Assembly: GCA_003255025.1 (NCBI GenBank)
Contig: QANY01005074.1
Location: forward strand, 896,252-960,251
DNA: 64,000 bases
DNA from: Datisca glomerata
Taxonomy: Eukaryota; Streptophyta; Magnoliopsida; Cucurbitales; Datiscaceae
Direction: 5' to 3'
Shown in pieces: positions 44,040-55,240 of the stretch (position 1 is its first letter; each line of letters opens with the position of its first letter). The notes below the pieces were generated by a model. It made no database searches. It saw only the letters and a list, made by a program, of their open reading frames with translations, and was not told where the DNA came from. The translations under genes and the position numbers were made by a program.

Positions 44040-44348
44040 GTTGGATGATCTGAAGAGATCACTGTTCTGGAGGTTGAAAACTTCAAGCTTGATGGAAGTT
44101 TGAAGGCCACCGAGGCGATCAAGATGCTTATCGTTCAACAGAAGATGAGGGAAGTTGAGATTTCATTTCAAAAAGCTTTTGATGAGGTTGAACATGTTAT
44201 TTATGGCTTAGGTTACGACAACGGCCTTGCCCTTGTACCGGCTAGAAGGCTCCTTTATGAAGAACTTTTTACCTCTGTTGCTAGCTCATATCATCTTGAA
44301 GACCCTCCTAGTGAGACTTTAGAAGCACACCCTATTACAACACAGTAG
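44040..44348 (+). pseudogene. C-terminal fragment of a second Transposase_28-like ORF
   Basis: An uninterrupted plus-strand frame reads 'EVENFKLDGSLKATEAIKML', 'IVQQKMREVEISFQKAFDEV' and 'GYDNGLALVPARRLLYEEL', ending at a stop (44346-44348). The charged coiled-coil-like start and the tail resemble the C-terminus of antisense ORFs of Tat elements. It sits just outside the 5' LTR of the Tat element and is better preserved than the copy at 35047-36725. It probably belongs to a different element into which the Tat element inserted. Confidence 0.4.
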
Positions 44349-44799
44349 TTTTTTCTTTACTTTTCTTTTTGCTTTTTTATTCACAACTTTATAACTTTAA
44401 ATTCACCTAAATTTATTAATCAATAAAAAAATCCTTGTCTCAAAACCTCTTGCTCATTATATTTTGTTTGAAATATATGCAACCTTTTAGTAAAGGAAAA
44501 TATATATTATTTTTCCATGCCATGCTTATCTTATGATCTTATCAACCAATGTAGTGCAATCTCCTTAGAGAGTTCAGAGAAAATAAGGGGAGATCCCAAA
44601 TGGTACTTTGCAAAAAGAGTAGCTAGTTGAAAGCCTGTGGTGGCAGCCAACAACTTTCAAATCTTCCTCTATACCTAAGAAATAAAATTGGCTCTTTTAT
44701 GGTTAGCTAGGTTTTAACCGTGACATAAACTAAAATAGATTGTGACCATCCTACACAATCAGTACTAGATTCATATCACCTTTAGTCAATATGAAGAGG
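44349..44799. other. Spacer without recognised features
   Basis: About 450 bases hold no gene that I can name. Part may be the decayed 3' continuation of the TNP2 gene on the minus strand, but no TNP2 motif is readable here. Confidence 0.4.
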
Positions 44800-45790
44800 T
44801 CATCATCAAAGAAAATATAAGATTAAAGCCTTCTATAGCAAGACCAAGTTACGCGGATCACTGGCAAATCCCGACCATTTTTTATTTACCAACTCCCAAG
44901 TAACAGAATCCATTAGATGATGCATTTTCCCATCACTACTTTTATTGTTGAAATGCCACATTAATTGTTCAGACAACTCCATAGACCTAAATATTCACCT
45001 AAAACTTGGTATTATAGGAAAGTATTGCAAACGTTTAGCTGGTATCCCTATTTTTGTTCTATTTGTATACTCATCCACTTTCCATCTCGAAGAATCACAC
45101 TTAGGATATTGATCTATGTTTTCTTTCTCTTTCCAAAATAAACAATAATCGTTGGTACAAGCATTAATTTCATATATCCTAAATAAAATATCTAGAGAAA
45201 ATTTTCCATATAGTACATTGATGTAGGAAGTATATTTTATGCATATAGCTTATCCTGAACAGTTTCAAGAAGCTTATTAAAACTTTTATCAAACCATCCC
45301 CTAACAGTTTTCAATCTATATAATGTAATGTTGGATGATGATTTTGAATATTTTTTATAACTTGGATAGAGTGGAGTTATACCCTCTTCTAATCTTTTTG
45401 AGAAATCATCATATCTCTCCTTTGACTTATCTGGATTTTCATTTTGTTCTTTGTATCCATATGCAGTTCTATTTAATTCATATGTTTCAAAGAATCATAT
45501 ATCATCATTTGATTCATTTTCAACATCTTTCATTGTCTCTCCATGATGATACAAATTCTTGTATGTAAGATCCATGCCTCTGATAATTAAATGATCATAC
45601 ACAATATTGGTGCGTTGATGACTTAGATTTCATTAATCTTTCCAAGGACACATTAACTTTTCTAGAAAACCTGCATATCTTTCAGCCATTTGATAAAAAT
45701 TTGAACTCCTTGCTAATGCTCTCGTTTGTACCTCTATCAAGTTCGAACATAAAATGTACTAAGTTAAATGTTTCTATAGTTAATAATTGT
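44800..45790 (-). pseudogene. TNP2-type CACTA transposase, main part
   Basis: Minus-strand frames read 'HQYCV...YQRHGSYIQEFV' (transposase-associated region), 'ITPLYPSYKKYSKSSSNITL', 'TVRGWFDKSFNKLLETVQDK', 'CTNDYCLFWKEKENIDQYPK' and 'CDSSRWKVDEY', then 'MDSVTWELVNKKWSGFASDP' and 'RNLVLL'. This is the order of En/Spm TNP2 (Transposase_21), including the Cys pairs of CxxDCxLFWKE...CxxSRWK. Stops and shifts are present and the catalytic C-terminal half is absent. CACTA element A interrupts its N-terminus. Confidence 0.85.
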
Positions 45791-46215
45791 CACTACTACA
45801 AAATGAGGCTTAGATGACGATGAAAACCTGTCATCTAAACCCTTTAATGACGGGGATGTGACTGTCAATTATCGGACTGTCATCTAAAATCTTTTTACCA
45901 AAAACCATCATTAAAAGGTGCCGCTAAAATAATTTTGATGACATGGAATCCCCGTCATTATACGTGCCATAAAAACACTTTTAATGACGGGGAATGCCCG
46001 TAATTATTATTGCCACAAAACACATTTAATGACGGGAATTGCCCGTCATTATTGGTATCGTATAAATACCTTTAATGATGGGGATTGCCCCTTATTATAG
46101 GTTTGCAAAAACACCTTTAATGACGGGAATTGCCCATCATTAAAATATCATTTTAAAAAAAATCTGACGAAGAAAGGCAAAAGCCTGCCTTCCTATGACA
46201 GTTTTTCATTAATAT
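45791..46215. repeat. Subterminal hairpin repeats of element A
   Basis: Units starting 'tttaatgacggg' recur at 45980, 46025, 46071 and 46116, spaced 45-46 bases, with an earlier diverged unit near 45840. Several are near-perfect hairpins, for example TAATGACGGG-aattg-CCCGTCATTA (about 46026-46050). In En/Spm, clustered subterminal motifs are the binding sites of the element's own DNA-binding protein. Confidence 0.85.
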
Positions 46216-47229
46216 TATTTAATTGCCATACACAATGTTGACCATTAGTTGATTAAAACCCAATTAACCTGAATTGACATTTTAAAACTTAACTCACCTT
46301 AACACTGTAAACTTTTTCACATAATCAGCATTACAAAATTAATTAGCATGAAAAAACAAAAACACAAACTAATATGCAAATCCAGCCAAATCCAACAGAA
46401 ATAAATTAAATGCAACACCCATAAAAATAATTGCATTGAAGAACAATAAGAGAGCAAAATCATACTTGGTTAGATGGAAAAGATGAAGTGGGGATGGATA
46501 TGAAAAGATAACATTTTATGTTAACTTCTATATGCGAAAATGTATGTGGTAGAGATGAATAGAGATTAGATCTAAAAGTTTGTTGAAAGAATTTCTATTT
46601 GGTTTCGTATGAGGGTCAAATCTTATTCACGTTCTTGGGAAAAATCTAGTGGATAAATCTACTAAATCTACTAAAATTGTTGTTTGTTTAACAAGGATCT
46701 AGACTAGAATTAGTAAAACTGTAATTGAAATTTAAAATAAAGAGAGAAAATAACGAAGACTCTATAAAACTTACTTCACTACTACAAACTACAATTAATA
46801 AATATTAAAAGTGGTTGAGAAAAATGAAAATGGGGTGCCATCCATACAATATTATAATGTCAAAAAACTCTTATACCCTCTCTCTCCCCCTTTCCCAGTA
46901 GGCGCGATAAGCATGCTGGCATAACAAAATCAGCGAAGAATTGGAAGTGAATAAGCTGTAGTCCAAAGAGTTTATTAGATAAATATTCAAACAAACTACT
47001 CAACTTCTAACAAATTTTATTACGCCATTGATGCTGCAAATGGCACTTCCGTGCCCCTGAAATATTGCGTGCTCAGTTCTTAGAAAATATTTATAGCGAG
47101 TTACTATAACTAAACTTGCTTTTAAAGGATATAAGTCAACCAAAATTAATTGGAAAAGTAAAGAAGAATACCACATTAGCTCTGGACATTTGAACTATTC
47201 ATGTTCTTGTGCATGAAATAACATCAATG

Positions 47230-47345
47230 AAAAAATTATCTGGTTAACACGTCCTCTTCTAAGTACTTCTGGGGATAATTGAACATATTTTAAAAAGGCT
47301 ACTGGATGTCCTCGCCACCGGTTATCACCATTAAGTACGAACAAC
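47230..47345 (-). other. Exon-like segment 1 in element A, unidentified
   Basis: On the minus strand a pyrimidine-rich acceptor-like 'TTCCTTCTTAATAG' precedes an open stretch reading 'LFVLNGDNRWRGHPVAFLKY' and 'VQLSPEVLRRGRVNQ'. The composition is protein-like and the frame continues beyond. I do not recognise the family. It could be a captured host exon or part of a second transposon gene. Confidence 0.35.
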
Positions 47346-47516
47346 CTATTAAGAAGGAATAGGAGATTTAGAACATAAATGAAGCAAAGTAAGAGTTCAT
47401 CTCAACATAAGGATGTAAATAAAAAACTATAGAAAAAGAGGACAAAGATAGCGGTTTATAAGATTATACAGTTGCATCAAATGAGTTATGAGATAGAGAA
47501 AACATTTGTTACGAGT

Positions 47517-47775
47517 CTAGGGAGTTAGAATTCCTTGCCTATAACAACAATGCACAAGGGAAGAGAAAAGGGTTCTTCTAAATTCAACCAGTGGTCCCTG
47601 CACTATAAAGCCTGCACATGAACTTCTCCACAACACGAAAGTTAGAATTTTTGTTGACAGTACCGTGCATGCAGCTTCATCAAATTTATGAAGAGCTAGC
47701 TTCTGCTTCCTGAATTTATTATTCAGGTGCCTCCATGAGCTCTTCAATGGAGTTTTGAGATTGCCTTTGCCTCTG
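47517..47775 (-). other. Exon-like segment 2 in element A, unidentified
   Basis: A 76-residue minus-strand frame starts at 47747. In a second frame upstream, 'RQRQSQNSIEELMEAPE' is followed by 'aataataaattcag', a short acceptor-like end, and then 'KQKLALHKFDEAACTVL'. The family is not recognised. It is evidence for protein-derived sequence only if the neighbouring segments prove to be exons. Confidence 0.25.
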
Positions 47776-48433
47776 CAATAGGGCTAGACCAGGAAATAAA
47801 AGATTTTGTTTTGTTTATGAATAAAGTCAAACCGGAAATAGAACGTATTTTAATGTATTGCAAGAAAGTGACCATTAATATGAAATAATGACTCAAATGC
47901 TCTTTCTTTGAACAACAAATAACCTACCAAATAACAATACAACAGTAATAGCACATGGTGAAATTAGACTCTAAACACATGTAGAAAAACAGAAAAGTGC
48001 TATGAAACTAACTAAATGACCAACTCTAGCAACCAGGAACTTCCCAGATTTTGAGAATGACAAGGAAATCACAAACTCAACATGCCATTGACAGACTTAA
48101 GTAATTAATAAACTAATATTAGGTCTATGCCTCAACCTATTAGATTGCTAATTGAAAATAAAAAATGACCTTTTAGAAGGAAAAACAAGTAAAGAAATCA
48201 ACTTTATGAACTAGAGAACCTAGCTGACAGGCAACTTGTGTAGTAGCTCTCATATGATAAATCTTGAAAACTTGTACAAAATTAACTCACAAAAAAAGAA
48301 AAATCTTAAAAACAGATTTTGTTATATATCTAATGAGAGCTACTACATAGTTTATGGGAACCCTTAACATGCTAAAGTGTGGCCTAAAAATCTCATATAC
48401 GTCTGTCATGTGTGAATTATCTTTTAGGTGGGA

Positions 48434-48466
48434 GGGGGGGGNGGGGGGGGGGGGGGGGGGGGGGGG
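48434..48466. repeat. Poly-G run containing one ambiguous base
   Basis: A run of G spans 48434-48466, with an N at 48442, the only ambiguous base in the window. Such a run is prone to sequencing or assembly error. Its true length is unknown, and so is whether it is real. Confidence 0.85.
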
Positions 48467-48879
48467 TTGACATGTTGATGCCTAATAAGAAAGAAAGTAG
48501 CAATGAAAAATCAATCATCCCGGCTAAAAGATTATAAATTTTTGAAGAAAACATTATAATGTTGCTGAATAGTGGTTTTGCTTACCACAGGAAGGGTGAT
48601 ACAATGGTTGAACATTTTTTTGACTCATATTCAAAACCATTACAAGCGCCTAATGCAGCAAGATCAATTAGAATAAAATTATCAGCATTCTTGCATACCT
48701 TAAGATTTTCTATTATTAAGTAAATTACTAGTGCACTCTACAGAGGAAAAAGTTTGCTCTTAGGCCACAAGAAAATACCTTTATGACCATTGGGCATGCC
48801 ATCATTTTGTTTTCGCACCAAATTCACCAAGGAAGCATGAACATATCTCACTATGTAAACATGCTTTTTTTTAAGTACA

Positions 48880-48960
48880 CTTCAAAGCTCAATACTCCCA
48901 TCACTGCAAGGGCGTGGAATATTAAACGAAACTCCTCAGGCACCTGTTTTCCACAATATG
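48880..48960 (-). other. Exon-like segment 3 in element A, unidentified
   Basis: The minus strand reads 'CGKQVPEEFRLIFHALAVMG' and 'VLSFEVYL'. 'aaaACAG' precedes the Val codon and 'GAAGTGTACTT' follows, so acceptor-like and donor-like sites bracket the segment. The sequence looks like a soluble helical protein, but I cannot name it. Confidence 0.35.
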
Positions 48961-49639
48961 AAATTAATAATCAGCCGGTGTAATGCGAATATAATTTAAG
49001 TAGAGGCTTTGATATGTGCAAACCATTTCTTTTACCCTTAATTAAGTCAGCAATCGGATAAAGAAACAAGTCAATTTTTCAAACACCATTTATTTCAGTA
49101 TCCACCTTATCTTCACATTATAGAAAAACTGAAACTCTGACTCAAATAATAGAAATCTTCTTATGCTAGAAAATTTAGTATTTCTGATTTCCAACTTTTA
49201 GAATTTCAAGTGAAGTTCCATTGATTTTTGAAAGCTTATATTTGTAACTTTGAACCTAAAACTAAGATAGTTTGGAATTTTCAAATTCAATAACTTGCTA
49301 ACTAAGTGCCTAGGATTTTTACAGCACATATGTTGCTTATGCTTGACGGCATAACAAACCTGCAAAAAATTCTAAATGTCCAGTGCCTGATGCATGATAA
49401 GCAACAAGATCACCTAATAGTTGTGCTATTGAATATATTTCATCTTCTTCCAGAACACTTCTACAATTATGTTACCAGGATGGGAAGATCAGAAAATGGA
49501 ATGCACATGTGCTGCGGCAACACCCTTTTTCCTCTCTTAAGAAATTGAAAATGAAAGAAGGAACTATACCTCTAGCAGAGGAAACCAAGAGAACCCAAGA
49601 CAAGCAATTGACCAGACGAAACCAAACAACCCCACCTTT

Positions 49640-49935
49640 ATCGACAAGTCTGACCATCGTTAATCGGGCGAGAGAGAGAGAGAACCAGATGAAATAAAAA
49701 AAACCCACTCCGCCAATCTCATCCCTAAACCAAACTCAATGTAAAGATTAAAAAGCCTTTACTTAACGATATCAAATTTCTTGCATACGGAGAAACCTTA
49801 GGGTTTCTCTTCTCTCCTCCACGCCTTTCCCTATTGAGCACCAACACCGAAAAAATTGATGGCGAGCTATAGAGAGAGAGAGAGATGGAGTCGGCAATCG
49901 AGAGAGATATGGCGTCAAGAAAGAAATGGAAATTA
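49640..49935 (-). promoter_or_regulatory. CT-rich leader-like region near the right end of element A
   Basis: On the minus strand this has several (CT)n runs (49670-49683, 49869-49883) and 'AGAAACCCTAAGG' (about 49797), a telo-box-like motif frequent in plant 5' leaders. Elements B and C have comparable GA/CT-rich stretches near their right ends. This suggests transcription from right to left and that the right end is the 5' end of these elements. Confidence 0.4.
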
Positions 49936-50183
49936 TTTTAGTCTAGGGTTATAATGATAGTGTAAAAAATAATCTAACAAAAAAATAAAAAGATTTTGAT
50001 AGATTCTAAAATTACTTGTCATATTAGATAAACATATTATGACAGTGTATTTAAAATCTGTCATATTAGTTAAAAACAAAAAAACAATCCTTTCAACACT
50101 TATTTTTCTATGACAGGTTTAAGAGACCTATCATAAAAACCAATACACTGTTGTCATTATAACCTTTTTTTGTAATAATGTGT

Positions 50184-50237
50184 TATAAGTTTGAGAATGA
50201 TAAGATACTTATTAAGATGCACTCAATCTTTATCCAT
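50184..50237 (-). pseudogene. TNP2 N-terminus on the far side of element A
   Basis: On the minus strand, an ATG at 50237-50235 opens 'MDKD', a stop, then 'VHLNKYLIILKLIT'. TNP2-type proteins characteristically begin MDKxW; here the Trp codon has become TGA. The piece lies immediately right of element A's target duplication (50181-50183) and in the direction that leads into 45790. It fits as the split-off start of the same gene. Confidence 0.6.
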
Positions 50238-51611
50238 TACAAGAATAAAGAATATATCAAACTGGTACTAATCATTGTATTGATGCTCAAATTGGGTTCT
50301 AAAAATAGAAGGTGTATCGGTTGTGAACTCCTTATTCAACCAATTATGAAACTTGAATACTCATAAATCAATGAAAATCTTGAAATTTGCCGTATACTTT
50401 AAAAAAATTAGAGATTAAAGATGAATAAAGAACGACAAACACTTTAAAAAATGTCTAGATAACGAAGTAATGATTCCTGAAAACCCAATAATAATTACCC
50501 AATAGAACTCACTAACAAAATTGAGAATATGCATCACAAAAATTGTAACAAGAAAAGGTCTTACAAATACCGCAGATTTTTTAGTAGGCCAAGCTGTGGA
50601 ACAAATTGACAAGACAAAGTTGCATTTCCAAGATCACTGAGATAATGTATAGGAAAAAGTAACGTGTCATATCAAAGTTCCAAAGGGAGTGTAAATAATA
50701 TATCATGAGCACTTCTTGAGAAACAACTGCAGGCAGAAACTCTGATGACACTGTTATTATTGTTGCATGTGAGATGAAATCATGTGCTGGGATTGACCAG
50801 CGTAGGATCCCAACTCTGCAGCACACTTTGTCTACAAAAATATTGAACCTTTTTTTGTAAAAGATAAGGGTATGTATGTATATTGAACTTTTTTGTACAT
50901 AAAACCACATGGATATCCTTAATTCCTTTTGTTAGTAGTAAACTTCATGAACTCTTCTCGTGTCATTATTTTGTGATCTAGAATTACTGCAGGCTTATCG
51001 TCACTATCATCAATTTTATATGATAAATGTTATCAAAAGGTTGAATTATTAGGAAAATTGCAAAGATATCACTAGAAACAGCGTATATATTATTCAAGCA
51101 AATAACCACAATGATCAAGATGACAACAACATCAGTGATTGACCTTTGTCGAGGTCGTGATTTGGCGTATAAGGGTTTTGCATTTCCTCGTAAATTGCTT
51201 AACTTATGTAGATTATCAAAGTTTTTGTTCATAATTACAAAATATTTGTGCATTTCTTATTTCTGAAATAATCGAGCTTTGAATTTCAGCTTATCACCAA
51301 ATTCAGTTCCTTCTTGAACCTTATATACATATTATCTTTTTTTTTAAGTTTACATCGATTTTGGAACTTACATGTTTTGAACTATTTTAAACAGTAAAAT
51401 GAAAAAAATTAAACTATTACAAAAACTAACCGTTAGCTAAAAATTCCTAAATATTTATGCTGAATTAAAAACAAATATGTATGTATGTATATATGTATTT
51501 ATCAGTGTATACATATTATATGTATCAGGACGAATGGCTAGTATGATGGGTATTTCAAAAAGTGCAGGAGCTAAAAAAACCTCTCAAATCAATCAAGAGC
51601 AGTGAACCATA
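50238..51611. other. Region between TNP2 start and copia LTR, no gene recognised
   Basis: Minus-strand frames at 50581-50910 and 50415-50612 are rich in Phe/Tyr/Ile and show no motif that I know. The stretch should include the 5' end of the older CACTA element that carried TNP2, but no terminus is visible. Microsatellite-like 'atgtatgtatgtatatatg' lies at about 51476-51496. Confidence 0.4.
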
Positions 51612-54129
51612 TGTTGGATAGGGTTTTAGATTGTGAAGAAAATTAATGACGCATGACTAATTCATGGGAGAAATATAAAAAATTTACATGAAAATATTTA
51701 ATTAAAATAACACAAAATCAACCAATGAACATGCATAATATAAACATATCCAGAAGAGATAAAAGTTATTTATACATTTTTTTGTAATGGAGAAATTCTG
51801 ATTTGGCGAGATCCAACTTTTATCTCGCGTCCCTCATTCCTGAGATTCATAGAACTTGTAATTTGATCTTTGCATCGATAACTAATCGTAAGAATCAGAA
51901 GTATATCTCTCAATGATATTAGTAGAGACTGAGTGTGGGATCTCAAAATAATTGTGGAAAAGAAAACAAAAAAATTTCTTCCCCTATAAGTTTTTAGCGG
52001 CAACAGTAGGGAGAGTGAGAGAGAAACTTTTTCTTCTCTGATTGACACACTTAGGAATGCAATCTTAATGCAATCCCTTTTATTTAATTATGGAATTTAC
52101 TCATATACACTTACATGTAAAAACCAAAATTCTCCTCTCCATATACACTTATATGCGATTATCACTTCTTCCCCTAGAACCAAAATTGTGTCCAAATTCA
52201 TCTATCTAAACTGATAAATTAAAAATTGCTACCTTTTAGTTAAATAATTGATTTTCTTATTTACTAATTATTTAATAATTAGAAAATAACAAAATAATTA
52301 ATTTGAACATTAATTTTGGACTTCACTAATATAGTCATAACACCCATATCATATGGCTCGGGAAGTGTACCTTGGTCGAAAATAGGTTTTTGTTCCAACT
52401 GGCGTTGTTTCTTATTCCTGTCCTTATGAGCTACTCCTGAGATCGAATGGACCCACATGAACAAAACTATGAGATATGAAAGTAGTGAAAATCTGTCATC
52501 AAAATTCTTTATGACGGGCAAGTGACTGTCATCTATCGAGTTATCATCTAAACTCCTTTAATAAAAAACCGTCATCAAAAGGTGCCACCAAAAGACTTTT
52601 GATGATAGGAAATCCCGTAATTAAATGTGCCACAAAACACCTTTAATGACGGGGATTGCCCGTGATTATAGGTGCGCAAAAACACCTATAATGAAAGGGA
52701 ATCCCCGTCATTAAAAGATTATTTAAAAAAACTATCATGGAAGGGAAAAGCCTGCCTTCCCATGACAGTTTTTCGTTAAAACATTTTCTTAGGAGAAAGT
52801 TTTATGAAATAAGATGAAAGATTTTAAAGCAACGAAAAAAAGTTACCTCTCCTATGCGACCCATAGCCTGGGAATCAGAAAATATAAGACTAATTGCTCC
52901 CATATCATGAAAACTATAAGGGGAAAACTATTGTCATAGACATTTATCTCTAGAAAGATTCTGGGAGAGTTCCTCTAAATATATGGAAGATGTTAGAAAC
53001 CAAAATGAACAAGACCATAGAATAAACACCATGATTACAACAAGACACATATACGCCCAATCCAAAAGCAAGCTTGGATTCTGTCAACAAAATATATGTA
53101 AAATATCAATCATGTCCCACATTATCATGTCATATTCAGTATATTCACCATAAAAGAAAATCATTACACTAGCTAATTTAATTACAAAATTTGAAAGGCT
53201 TGTCCCTTTTCAAATTTAAACACATCATAAAAATTGCCTCACTAACGTTTAACTGACGAAACGGAGCCATAGATAGGGAATCTACTTGGCCCAAATAAAT
53301 ATATATAGCATAATGTGCCCCAACTCCTAGGCAGATTGAAATGGAGTGCAAGAAGCTCTCAGATTCTCTCCGTAGAGTAATAATTATACATATATTAAGG
53401 ATAAAGTCATTAGCAAATTAGTCAATAGGCATATAAATTTCTTTTACACTAGTGGAGCACAATAACCAAAGGGAGCATTTAACCCTAGTAAAGATTTTCC
53501 TTAATTCGATGAAATGTACAAACCTTGGGGCTGAGCTCTGCTGAAGTGACTTTGAAACACCACTTACGTTGGACTACAGCTTCATCTGATCTTCAACTGC
53601 TCCAAATTTGAAGAACTGAATGCATTATTACTAATATCAAATAAATACATGAAGCATTCAGAAAAAAAAGGATCAAGTCAACACAATATCAAGTTAACTG
53701 ATATAGATGTAATAATGTTTGTTTCCGTGTAGTAGTGAAATGAAGTTAGGAAAAGTTGCTAAACTTGCTGCATTAACTGTGGAAACTCCGAGCATAGTGT
53801 CCTTTTACTATGATCATCAAATATCTTCTCTAACATTATGTCTTAAAGAACAACCAACGTAGTCTCGAGCATGCCAAGCCCTGCCTGGTTTGCGAAAGCA
53901 AAAACTGACAGTGCTTGCAAGAACTGAGAGTTTTAAGTTTACGTGTTCATAAAATGGGTAGGTTAAGTCTGAATGTAATCATTTTGTACTATCAGATGCC
54001 AGATACCTCTATTAAATAATTAAATGACTATCAAGAAGACCCCAAAATTTGGTTGCTACTATAAGTTTGTAAATTAAATTGCTATGTATATCTCCATAAG
54101 TTTTTTCCTTTTTTCGGGCTGTTAACTAA

Positions 54130-54255
54130 TAAGACACACCTTCAGAAAGCAGCACATGATTGCATCTGAGTGATGCCATAGTGTTTTAAAGATAAGTTCA
54201 CTCCCTCCATTTCTAGATTTGAGTCAATCCACACCCATGTAGCACCTAAAAAATG
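54130..54255 (-). other. Exon-like segment in element B, unidentified
   Basis: On the minus strand an acceptor-like 'TCATTTTTTAG' precedes 'GATWVWIDSNLEMEGVNLSL', 'KHYGITQMQSCAAF' and a stop. The protein family is not recognised. As in element A, this may be an exon acquired from a host gene or a decayed transposon gene. Confidence 0.3.
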
Positions 54256-54725
54256 ACCATTGAAATAACCATAAAATTACAATGCCTTGTCTTTATAATC
54301 AGAAAAAGAATATCAGAATCGATTCTACAAAATTTATTACAACATGACCTCTAGTCTCAATACAATGCAGTGTTTAATGATACTCCACGATTGTTAAACC
54401 AGATGAGAGAACTATCTAGGTAATCATATAATCTTGAAGGTATTTGAAGGATTCCATTAACAGGTTCCTTTTTCAGTACTTAAAAGCAGGGGAAGGATGA
54501 TCTTATATCATTAATTGTCTAACCTTTTTACTATCTTAAGTAAACATGAGCAGATAATATTTTATCTACATGGACCCTGCAAAAAAAGAACACTCAGTAT
54601 CAAGAGCATGATTAAAAAATAACATTCTTTAATTAAAATGAAATACAATTTTGATAATCAACCAAGCCTATTGGATGTTCACAATTGGGTTAGTAGCTAA
54701 AAGTCAGACCAAACCAAATTGAGCT

Positions 54726-54809
54726 GTGAGCTAGCCCTGTAGATCTAGCCGTGAGCTAGCCCTGTAGATCTACCCGCGAGCTAGCCCTGTAGATCTAGCT
54801 GTGAGCTCG
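54726..54809. repeat. 25-bp tandem repeat, 3.4 copies, in element B
   Basis: The unit is gtgagctagccctgtagatc followed by five variable bases. It occurs at 54726, 54751 and 54776 and as a partial copy at 54801. The copies are nearly identical, so the array is young relative to its surroundings. Confidence 0.9.
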
Positions 54810-55240
54810 TCACCATGCCCTAATCGTACCCGCGCTCTGATATATCAGGTGACGAGCTCAACTTTTTAAAGGCGTGGTCTAAGGCCGAGAGAGGGGGGGT
54901 TGATAGATAGGTTTGAGGGTTGATAGACAGTGAGGGAGATTGAGAGACTTCAGGTTAAGAGAGATGAGGGCTTCGATTGTTTGAGAGATGAGAGGTAATG
55001 TTAGGGTTGTGAGAAATTTCAGTAATATATAGATGCTATTTTTGTAATGAAAATGAAATCTGGTAATTATTGTCACGTCTACATCTCTAAAAAAAGCAAA
55101 AACATTTTATGACAGCTTAAAAAATAGCTGTCATAGTATGAGCATTTGATGACAGTGTTTGTAAACACTGTCATATTACTCCAAAGAGAAATTCTCTCTG
55201 CCAAGACTTTTTTCTATGTCAGGTTTAACAAACATGTCAT

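Larger units (their letters stand above)
45791..50180. mobile_element. CACTA element A, 4390 bp, non-autonomous
   Basis: The left end is CACTACTACAAAATGAGGC and the right end ...TTTTTTTGTAATAATG, a decayed inverted copy. The target duplication TGT is exact (45788-45790, 50181-50183), as expected for CACTA elements. Left subterminal repeats and 'aagcctgccttcc' (46172) are shared with element B. The right end has a GA-rich leader with an 'aaaccctaag' box on the minus strand. No transposase is readable inside; exon-like minus-strand segments lie at about 47250, 47700 and 48900. Confidence 0.88.

Noticed and set aside
45791..46150. CRISPR-like regularly spaced repeats
   Set aside because: The sequence is plant nuclear, and the units are contiguous hairpin repeats at a CACTA end with no unique spacers of constant length.
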